The notes under the pieces: model-generated
The model's database searches: none
The model's input: only the letters and a program-made list of their open reading frames with translations
What the model was told of the DNA's origin: nothing
Translations under genes and position numbers: made by a program
Shown here: one piece after another, positions 1 through 4,892 of the stretch
How positions within the stretch are numbered: the stretch's first letter is position 1
How the letters are laid out: every line of letters starts with the position of its first letter
Assembly (NCBI GenBank): GCA_002495465.1
Contig: DAFN01000011.1
Coordinates: 7,565-12,654 of the forward strand
Reading direction: 5' to 3'
Length of the DNA stretch: 5,090 nt
Source: an archaeon UBA55
GTDB taxonomy: Archaea; Undinarchaeota; Undinarchaeia; Undinarchaeales; Undinarchaeaceae

Positions 1-8
1 CCGCGCTA

Positions 9-20
9 TTTTTTAAAAAA
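9..20 (-). terminator. Possible U-tract terminator after the 158-aa gene
   Basis: Six T followed by six A on the plus strand form a perfect 12-bp palindrome, so either strand reads six T in a row. On the minus strand the T run begins 17 nt after the TAA stop of the neighbouring gene. Archaeal RNA polymerase can terminate at short T-rich runs without a strong hairpin, and I see no GC-rich stem here. Being symmetrical, it could also serve a convergent gene lying left of the window. The run is short, so the call is tentative. Confidence 0.35.
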
Positions 21-37
21 CAATTAAGACTTAGAGA

Positions 38-514
38 TTACAGAGATCTTGCTACCCACTTTTTGGAGTAATAGTTCTTTACTCTGTTAATAATAGTCCT
101 ACTCTCAATTCCTGCTGCTCCTTCAAGTCTGTCAAGAGACTCAACAATCTCAGCCATAGTTGCTCCTATTACGTCCCCAAGAAGAATTCTAACCTTGGCC
201 TGCTGGTCTTTTTCAAGCCCCTTTAGAGAATTTCCATTTTGAAGCAAATCTCCAACTGCAACAACTGTTCCGTAGAGGTTCCAGCTTCCGGAATTGACCT
301 TTTCTTCAGCCACTTTCTGGACTTCCTCAGTCATGTCCTCAATATCTGTGCCTTTATCCGCGTTTCTTACGACATCTGCAACAGTATTTATTATATCCTC
401 TGTTATCGGTTCTAAATCACTCAAAATTTGAACTTCTACTCTTCCTTTTTTGGGTTCAAATACCTGATGAAGAGTTCTCTTAAGCTCTGATTTTACTTTT
501 GGTGCTATAACCAT
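38..514 (-). CDS. Hypothetical soluble protein, about 158 aa
   Basis: I do not recognise the family. From the ATG at 514 the protein starts MVIAPKVKSELKR and has no signal peptide or membrane segment. It looks mostly helical: a basic amphipathic N-terminus, an acidic middle (residues about 28-70), a more hydrophobic central part containing YGTVVAVGDLL, and a basic end (KNYYSKKWVARSL). No cysteine pair, Walker motif or zinc ligand set is visible. The start is ambiguous: an in-frame GTG at 523 would add three residues (M-I-T). The TATA box centred near 547 is 24 bp from the GTG and 33 bp from the ATG, so either a leaderless GTG start or an ATG with a leader of a few bases is possible. A GGAG at 527-530 lies 3 nt from the GTG and 12 nt from the ATG, neither a typical spacing. 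The gene has its own promoter and lies 42 bp after the small membrane pair. The base pattern matches its neighbours, with no sign of transfer. Confidence 0.8.
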   Translation of the reverse strand: MVIAPKVKSELKRTLHQVFEPKKGRVEVQILSDLEPITEDIINTVADVVRNADKGTDIEDMTEEVQKVAEEKVNSGSWNLYGTVVAVGDLLQNGNSLKGLEKDQQAKVRILLGDVIGATMAEIVESLDRLEGAAGIESRTIINRVKNYYSKKWVARSL

Positions 515-542
515 TGTTATCACTTACTCCATACTTTTATTT

Positions 543-551
543 CTTTATATA
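543..551 (-). promoter_or_regulatory. TATA box for the 158-aa gene
   Basis: Read on the minus strand this is TATATAAAG, preceded by purine-rich sequence (GTAGAAA) that could act as a BRE. Its centre, near 547, predicts transcription starting around 520-523, at or just before the GTG/ATG start region. It sits 6 bp beyond the stop codon of the upstream 82-aa gene, which suggests the 158-aa gene can be transcribed independently. A second A/T-rich stretch (AAATAAAAG, 534-542) is a weaker alternative that would suit the ATG at 514. Confidence 0.55.
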
Positions 552-556
552 TATTT

Positions 557-805
557 CTACCAAAGGCTGAAATATTTCTTGTAAACCCACATTCCGAAAA
601 CAGGTAGTATTAGTATTATGATAGCAGGCCAGCCACACTGCGTGAATATACAGGTGAAACTCTGAAGAAACTGACTACCAACACCGCCACTATCCTTTTT
701 TGCTGGTGCATCAGCCGTTCTGCTGGATCTTGCCTCAATCGCTGCGCTTAAAACAAGCATTATAACAAGCGTCGCAACGAGCATAAACTTAGTCTTTTGC
801 TTCAT
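557..805 (-). CDS. Small membrane protein with N-terminal signal segment, 82 aa
   Basis: I do not recognise the family. Residues 1-6 are basic (MKQKTK), 7-22 form a hydrophobic signal or anchor segment, and SAA or IEA at 20-25 could be cut by signal peptidase I. A polar, presumably external stretch (26-45, rich in Ser, Asp and Lys) follows. Next comes a short Cys-x4-Cys motif (C52, C57) just before a second membrane helix (about 60-75), and a basic YKK at 75-77 that would sit in the cytoplasm. If the first segment is cleaved, the product is a small single-pass protein; if not, a hairpin. The start ATG overlaps the stop of the upstream 122-aa gene as ATGA (802-805), with no good ribosome site of its own, so translation probably depends on coupling. 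The two are likely made together and may interact. The overlap and the clean membrane pattern support a real gene. Confidence 0.75.
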   Translation of the reverse strand: MKQKTKFMLVATLVIMLVLSAAIEARSSRTADAPAKKDSGGVGSQFLQSFTCIFTQCGWPAIIILILPVFGMWVYKKYFSLW

Positions 806-1170
806 TTTTCCAGCTTAAAGTTCTCCCCTACTACGATAAGGCCTATGCCCAGCGCAAGGAGGATGAGTATACTGTACCATGACTGATAGGCCTGTAAGAA
901 CTGTATAACTAGCCAGATTACTCCAATAGTTATTGAAAATGCCCCGGCGATTGAGCCTGCCTGCCATACGAGAAGGTAACGTTTTGCGTACTTTATCGAT
1001 ATGAAGTGCTCACCCACTATTACAAGAATTATTCCAACTACGACCAGAAGAGCACTTCCGTATATCTGCTCTCCAACAAGTATGCTTGCATAAAGAAGTC
1101 CTAATGTAATTGCGAGAAGAACAACGAACCAGCCTGTGAACTGGAAAACTTTCCAGACTTGCCTCTTCAT
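802..1170 (-). CDS. Four-helix membrane protein with internal duplication, 122 aa
   Basis: I do not recognise the family. Four hydrophobic helices are visible at about residues 13-32, 40-53, 71-91 and 100-115, with basic residues at the N-terminus (MKRQVWK) and in the central loop (KYAKR, 60-64), so both ends and the middle loop probably face the cytoplasm. The two halves resemble each other. Each has an IT-(L/I)-G in its first helix (21-24 and 80-83), and each second helix ends in VGE-(H/N)-F (52-56 and 114-118), which points to duplication of a two-helix unit. No catalytic or metal-binding motif is evident. The ATG lies about 26 bp from a TATA box with no room for a typical leader, so a leaderless transcript is likely. 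It is the first gene of a two-gene unit, its stop overlapping the start of the 82-aa gene. Confidence 0.8.
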   Translation of the reverse strand: MKRQVWKVFQFTGWFVVLLAITLGLLYASILVGEQIYGSALLVVVGIILVIVGEHFISIKYAKRYLLVWQAGSIAGAFSITIGVIWLVIQFLQAYQSWYSILILLALGIGLIVVGENFKLEK

Positions 1171-1192
1171 GTTTGCTGTTAATGAAATGCTT

Positions 1193-1200
1193 CTTATAAA
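1193..1200 (-). promoter_or_regulatory. TATA box for the membrane-protein pair
   Basis: The minus strand reads TTTATAAG, centred 26-27 bp upstream of the ATG at 1170, the usual distance from an archaeal TATA box to the transcription start. This predicts a leaderless mRNA covering the 122-aa and 82-aa genes. The box lies between the end of the DHH-fusion gene (stop at 1206-1208) and the next start, so the membrane pair need not depend on read-through from the upstream operon. Confidence 0.65.
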
Positions 1201-1205
1201 CGTTT

Positions 1206-2687
1206 CTATATTTCCTTGAACTTTCCAACGAAGCCGTTTATGAACTTGTCACGGTCTCCGGCCATTACTCTGGCACCGGCTGCCTTGGTGTGTCCGCCGC
1301 CATTTGCGTCCGCGAGCCCATCAATCGCGTATTTTATTATTTCAACCAGGTCAACGTTTTGTCCGCCTGCTCTCATACTGAAGTAGTAGTGCTGCCCGAC
1401 CTTCTCTGCTACTATTATTGACTTTTCTGGATACATGGACTGAAGCATATTCGATACCATTCCTCTGACTCTGTATTCTGAAGTGAAATCAAACAATAGT
1501 ATTCTGCCCTCAGCTAGCTCCTCAGCTTCAGACTCATGGAGCTTTTTCAGCCTCTCAAGCTCCTGCAAATATTCCTTCTCAAAGCTAATCAAGGTTTCAG
1601 ATTTTTCCAGCTCTTCAGGCGATTCTGCATTTCTGACTGTATCTCTGGTTTCTGCCAGCTTCCTCAATACTGCACCTGCTTCAAACATCTGACTCAATCT
1701 TTCAAAATCTACCTCATATCTTTTTTTGACAGATTTCAGAAGCTCCTCTGCAGGATAGAATCCCTTGTCTGCTATAGTTCCTATAACAGAAACCCAGTCT
1801 AGCTCCTGGCATATAACGTAGGATAGGTAAGAAGTTGGTCCTACAACATTGTCCGGGAGATTGAAAAGGTGCGGGTTTAGCATTAGTGTTTTTCCGAAAT
1901 CTGGACTTCCAACTACTTTGTGATGGTCAAGAACCATCACGTGCATCTCCTCACTGAGTTCTTTCAAAGAGTCATATGCTTCGCTTCCAAGGTCAAGAAC
2001 AATAAGACTTCCTGCTTTCTCCTTCCTGATTTCCTTTTTTGTATTACTGTGTATCAGCGGGTCGCTACTCTCCATCAGAACAACTTCGATCTTCCTATCC
2101 TCGAGATATTTTGCGAATACTATCGCAGAGCAGGCTCCGTCAGCATCGCTGTCGTGCACGATTACGACTTTGCCCTGTATGGCATTTAGGAACTCCCTTC
2201 CTTTTCCGTGAATAAGAATTTCAGCGTATTTCTGACGTAGCCTGTCAGAAACTTCAAACATTGCCGTTCCAATATCTGGCTGGCCGTATACCACTCTACT
2301 TCCCTCTGGTGCCAGGAAAAGTGCTACAAGTGCCAGAAGGTCATCTTCTCCATCAATCACTATTTTTGCCGGAGTGTTTTTGAGAGCATCCTCAAAAGCT
2401 CTCCAAGCTGAAAGAGATATTTCTCCTGCATTGTTTGTTGCTTTAATCTCTCGCACATCAAGAGATTTCAAGGTTTTGATATCTTCTTCAGAAAGCGCTT
2501 TCCTCTCGGCTTTGTAGTCAATAACACATATGTCTGGAGTTACACCTTCTTTAAGGAGTCTCAGCGTTGTAACATCCCCTACAGCTATGAGTCCATCTCC
2601 GCTTCTTGGTAGCTCTTCAGTGAGCTCTCCAATTGGACTCTTCAAATCCTTTCGTGTTTCTTCTGCTATCTTAAAGTCAGTCAGCAT
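1206..2687 (-). CDS. Fusion of GTP-dependent dephospho-CoA kinase (DUF359) and DHH/DHHA1 phosphoesterase, 493 aa
   Basis: Residue numbers are from the ATG at 2687. Residues about 15-160 match the archaeal DUF359 family, which makes CoA by phosphorylating the 3'-OH of dephospho-CoA with GTP. Visible family blocks are AVGD (35-38), VIDYK (55-59), NNAGEIS (85-91), VIDGEDDL (110-117), APEG (126-129) and VYGQP (133-137). All look intact, so activity is plausible. Residues about 165-493 form a RecJ-like DHH phosphoesterase: HDSDADG (178-184), an Asp in VLDLG (232), the DHH triad (254-256), GTIADKG (303-309), a charged helical insert (about 353-393), then DHHA1 with RAGG (439-442) and GGGHTKAAG (463-471). 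The metal-ligand set appears complete; substrates in the family include single-stranded nucleic acids, very short RNA and pAp, and I cannot tell which applies. The first codons overlap the upstream SWIM gene by 11 nt. An in-frame TTG at 2714 would add nine very basic residues and a 38-nt overlap; I prefer the ATG. DUF359 is usually a separate protein of under 200 aa, so the fusion is notable. Confidence 0.9.
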   Translation of the reverse strand: MLTDFKIAEETRKDLKSPIGELTEELPRSGDGLIAVGDVTTLRLLKEGVTPDICVIDYKAERKALSEEDIKTLKSLDVREIKATNNAGEISLSAWRAFEDALKNTPAKIVIDGEDDLLALVALFLAPEGSRVVYGQPDIGTAMFEVSDRLRQKYAEILIHGKGREFLNAIQGKVVIVHDSDADGACSAIVFAKYLEDRKIEVVLMESSDPLIHSNTKKEIRKEKAGSLIVLDLGSEAYDSLKELSEEMHVMVLDHHKVVGSPDFGKTLMLNPHLFNLPDNVVGPTSYLSYVICQELDWVSVIGTIADKGFYPAEELLKSVKKRYEVDFERLSQMFEAGAVLRKLAETRDTVRNAESPEELEKSETLISFEKEYLQELERLKKLHESEAEELAEGRILLFDFTSEYRVRGMVSNMLQSMYPEKSIIVAEKVGQHYYFSMRAGGQNVDLVEIIKYAIDGLADANGGGHTKAAGARVMAGDRDKFINGFVGKFKEI

Positions 2688-3513
2688 CTTTCTCTCTCGT
2701 TTTTTGGCTCGCAAGTATGTGCGAACAGTAGTTTCCCCTCATAGTGAAATAGCGGCAGTCGCAGCTCCACATATTTTTCCTTTTGTTGAGTGCCACTTCG
2801 TGGCTTTTCTCCGTTCCTGGAACCCGGTAATACGCGGTATTTTCTGTTTCTATCTCGGCACTGGTTCCTGATGAAATCCTGCTGGCTTTTTTCAGCCTGT
2901 TTCTATAAGTCTTTTTCCTGTACCGATTTTTGAGTGTCTGGTAGTCTATTTCGCTTCCTACTTTGAAAAATGTGGAAAGTGCCGGGTCAAGTTCTGAAAA
3001 CTCGCTTTCGGGTATGAAAAGTGTATTCATCTTTGTAAGGGCCGTCTCAAGATCATAGGCTAAGTCTCCTATAGAATTTTCAAGGGACTTTGACACAGGC
3101 CCTGTTCTGTAAATCGAATGCAGAAGCTCTAGAGAATTACCGATTTTTGGAATAACAGCGTCATATTCGTGTTCCTCTATTTTGGACATCATCATCCCTA
3201 TAGTCTTTGGATCAATCAGTGGCATTGTGCAGGTTGTAACGAATGCATACTGAGTTTTGCAGGACTTGAGCCCTATAAGTAGGCGGGTCAGAAAGCTTTT
3301 GTCAGGACTCATATCAGCGACAACATCACAGTCAACTAGTTTTTCGTATGCTTTTTGCCCCTTGTAGTTTTCAGCCACAACAAGAGTTCTTTTGAAGGCC
3401 TTCTTGGCATTTCGGAAAGCTATTTCCAGTATGGTTTCTCCATAGACATCCAGGAATGAGGGATCCTTCCCTTCCCGCAAGCCAGGGGAGAGCAGAACTG
3501 CAGAACACTTCAT
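2677..3513 (-). CDS. MobA-like nucleotidyltransferase-fold protein with C-terminal SWIM zinc finger, 278 aa
   Basis: Residues 1-197 follow the order of MobA-like (GT-A fold) nucleotidyltransferases. CSAVLLSPG (3-11) is the first strand and loop, VVADMSPDKSFLTRLLIGL (64-82) matches the G-P-L-x-G-L region, FVTTCTMPLIDP (91-102) replaces the usual ACDMPFL, YDAVIPK (117-123) and SIYR (133-136) match the sugar/cofactor side, and FFKVGSEIDYQTL (182-194) matches the closing FxNINTPEDL. The glycine-rich signature is shortened, and its Lys and the Asp of CDMP (here Thr96) are absent, so classical MobA catalysis is doubtful. A basic linker (about 198-225) leads to a SWIM domain (about 226-270) with ligands C251, C253, C263 and H265 (CxCx9CxH), a module known for binding DNA or proteins. 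The gene leads the operon, overlapping the DUF359-DHH gene by 11 nt and diverging from glmM. Its ATG lies about 29 bp from the TATA box, so it is probably leaderless. Function is unknown; a binding or regulatory role is as likely as an enzymatic one. Confidence 0.85.
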   Translation of the reverse strand: MKCSAVLLSPGLREGKDPSFLDVYGETILEIAFRNAKKAFKRTLVVAENYKGQKAYEKLVDCDVVADMSPDKSFLTRLLIGLKSCKTQYAFVTTCTMPLIDPKTIGMMMSKIEEHEYDAVIPKIGNSLELLHSIYRTGPVSKSLENSIGDLAYDLETALTKMNTLFIPESEFSELDPALSTFFKVGSEIDYQTLKNRYRKKTYRNRLKKASRISSGTSAEIETENTAYYRVPGTEKSHEVALNKRKNMWSCDCRYFTMRGNYCSHILASQKTREKDAD

Positions 3514-3535
3514 GAGAGAAAAATATAGTCGTAGA

Positions 3536-3547
3536 ATTATTTATAAT
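3536..3547. promoter_or_regulatory. Shared bidirectional TATA element between glmM and the SWIM operon
   Basis: ATTATTTATAAT is palindromic at five of six base pairs. On the plus strand it contains TTTATAAT (3540-3547), 27-28 bp before the glmM ATG. On the minus strand it contains TTATAAAT (3546-3539), 29-30 bp before the ATG of the SWIM-domain gene. Its centre is almost exactly midway between the two start codons in a 57-bp gap. No other convincing TATA box at suitable spacing is seen for either gene, so one element probably serves both, each giving a leaderless or nearly leaderless mRNA. Confidence 0.6.
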
Positions 3548-3570
3548 GAGCCTAAGTTCTATTATTTGTC

Positions 3571-4857
3571 ATGGAACTTTTCGGAACTTCCGGTATACGT
3601 GGAATTTATCCTGATTTTGTAAGCGCAGAGCTTTTCACAAAAATAGGGCTCTCCCTTGGAACTCAGGCTGAAGGCACTGTCTGCGTTGGCAGGGATTTCA
3701 GAACAAGCTCAAAGCAATTGCAGTCAGCCTTGGTTTCTGGAATCCTTTCTACGGGTGCAGAGGTTCTTGATGCTGGTACTTGTCCTACTCCAGTGGTCGC
3801 ATATGCAACAAAAAAATTCAAGGCATCAGCAGGCGCCATTATAACTGCTTCTCACAATCCTCCTGAATTCAACGGCGTTAAGTTGTGGCAGCCAGACGGT
3901 TCTGCATACTCTCCAAAAATGGAGAAGGAAATCGAGGCTCTTATAAAATCAGGAAAAGCAGATAGGGCAGAGTGGAGTGAAGTAAAAAATCTAAGTTCAG
4001 TTGAGGCTGTTGAGAGATATATGGAGGACATCACTGCTTCCTTTTCTCTAGAAGGAGGTTTGAAAACTGTTGCTGATTGCGGAAATGGTGCATCAGTACT
4101 TACTGCCCCGGAAGTCCTAAGCCGCGTTTCCGAAAACATTTCACTTTTCGCAGAACCCGACGGAATGTTTCCTAACAGAATGTCAGAACCCTCTGAGAAA
4201 AATCTATCAGAGCTCAAGAAAAAAGTACTGTCTTCTAAAGCAGATATCGGCTTTGCATTCGACGGTGATGGAGACAGGCTCGCTGTAATTGATAATCAGG
4301 GTGACTTCGTCAAGCAGGACACCCTCTTAGCAATCCTTGCAAAGTCGGAACTAGGACGAAATTCTACAATAGCGGTTCCTGTTGATACTTCAATGGCAAT
4401 TGACGAAATTGGGGCAAAAGTTATTCGTACAAAGGTCGGAGACGTTTATGTTTCAGAGGCCCTGAAGCGAGAAAATGGAGTCTTCGGCGGAGAAGCAAGT
4501 GGCTGCTACATCTTTCCGGAAGTCCATCTCTGTCCGGACGGACTTCTCGCTGCTCTGAAAATTCTGGAAACTATGGAGCTTTCAGGAAAAAGTATGTCCG
4601 AACTCGTTGCAGAAATCCCCAGCTATCCAATCTTGAGGGGAGTCGTCGAAGGAGACAGAGAAAAATCTTTCAAAAAACTGTCTGAAAAGGCGAAAAAACT
4701 TGGCGGGGAACTAAGTGAGACAGACGGTATTCGAATTCAGCTGGAAGAGGCCTGGATACTTGTCCGAAAGTCAGGTACAGAGGAAAAAGTCCGTATTACT
4801 GTAGAAGCTCATTCTGAAGCCATGGCAAGGCAGATAATGGGCAGTATTATGAATTAA
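3571..4857 (+). CDS. glmM: Phosphoglucosamine/phosphomannomutase (archaeal GlmM type), 428 aa
   Basis: A member of the alpha-D-phosphohexomutase family. The likely reaction is glucosamine-6-phosphate to glucosamine-1-phosphate in cytoplasmic UDP-GlcNAc synthesis; phosphomannomutase activity is an alternative, since archaeal members can be bifunctional. The four functional loops are in order: N-terminal FGTSGIRG (4-11), active-site TASHNPPEFNG (92-102) with phosphoserine Ser94, metal-binding FDGDGDR (230-236), sugar-binding GGEASGCYIF (306-315), and phosphate-binding RKSGTEEKVR (399-408). RTKVGDVYVSEAL (286-298) is also typical. At 428 aa it is slightly short for a family usually around 440-460, but no domain is missing. 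Oddities: the sugar loop has Cys312 where many members have His, and two prolines common in the phosphate loop (RPSGTEPK) are replaced. The ATG lies 27-28 bp from a TATA box with no ribosome site, suggesting a leaderless mRNA. The gene ends in tandem stops (TAATAA), with srp54 beginning 35 bp later. Confidence 0.93.
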   Translation: MELFGTSGIRGIYPDFVSAELFTKIGLSLGTQAEGTVCVGRDFRTSSKQLQSALVSGILSTGAEVLDAGTCPTPVVAYATKKFKASAGAIITASHNPPEFNGVKLWQPDGSAYSPKMEKEIEALIKSGKADRAEWSEVKNLSSVEAVERYMEDITASFSLEGGLKTVADCGNGASVLTAPEVLSRVSENISLFAEPDGMFPNRMSEPSEKNLSELKKKVLSSKADIGFAFDGDGDRLAVIDNQGDFVKQDTLLAILAKSELGRNSTIAVPVDTSMAIDEIGAKVIRTKVGDVYVSEALKRENGVFGGEASGCYIFPEVHLCPDGLLAALKILETMELSGKSMSELVAEIPSYPILRGVVEGDREKSFKKLSEKAKKLGGELSETDGIRIQLEEAWILVRKSGTEEKVRITVEAHSEAMARQIMGSIMN

Positions 4858-4863
4858 TAAGAG

Positions 4864-4872
4864 TTATAAAAG
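4864..4872 (+). promoter_or_regulatory. TATA box for srp54
   Basis: TTATAAAAG follows purine-rich sequence (AATAAGAG) that could be a BRE. Its centre, at 4868, is 25 bp before the srp54 ATG at 4893, predicting a leaderless transcript. It begins only 6 bp after the glmM stop region, so srp54 appears to have its own promoter rather than relying solely on read-through from glmM. Confidence 0.65.
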
Positions 4873-4892
4873 CGAAAAGTTACTGATGTATC

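Noticed and set aside
1..37. End of another gene at the left edge
   Set aside because: The plus-strand frames stop within a few to about two dozen codons and show no recognisable protein tail, so nothing can be supported.
1010..1228. Minus-strand 72-codon frame overlapping the four-helix protein and the end of the DHH fusion
   Set aside because: It is out of frame with both supported genes and has an implausible Arg/Ser/Cys-rich translation.
1483..2189. Plus-strand open frames of 69-89 codons opposite the DHH half
   Set aside because: They lie antisense to a gene with clear conserved motifs, have low-complexity Ser/Phe/Leu-rich translations and no promoter at the proper spacing.
2688..2714. 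TTG start at 2714 for the DUF359-DHH gene
   Set aside because: It would add nine highly basic residues outside the DUF359 fold and enlarge the overlap to 38 nt; the ATG at 2687 gives a short 11-nt overlap and a natural N-terminus.
2530..2871. Plus-strand 113-codon open frame across the junction of the two operon genes
   Set aside because: It is antisense to the SWIM region and the DUF359 domain, both supported by motifs; its Ser/Val-rich translation looks like a shadow frame.
2677..3513. Calling the 278-aa protein MobA, a molybdenum cofactor guanylyltransferase
   Set aside because: The glycine-rich loop and the CDMP aspartate needed for that activity are missing, and no molybdopterin genes are nearby; only the fold-level resemblance is supported.
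3519..3527. TATATTTTT on the minus strand as the TATA box of the SWIM gene
   Set aside because: It is only about 10 bp from the start codon, too close for a TBP site unless translation began further downstream.
3852..4217. Minus-strand 121-codon open frame inside glmM
   Set aside because: Antisense to the well-conserved active-site and central region of GlmM, with no TATA box and no recognisable protein features.
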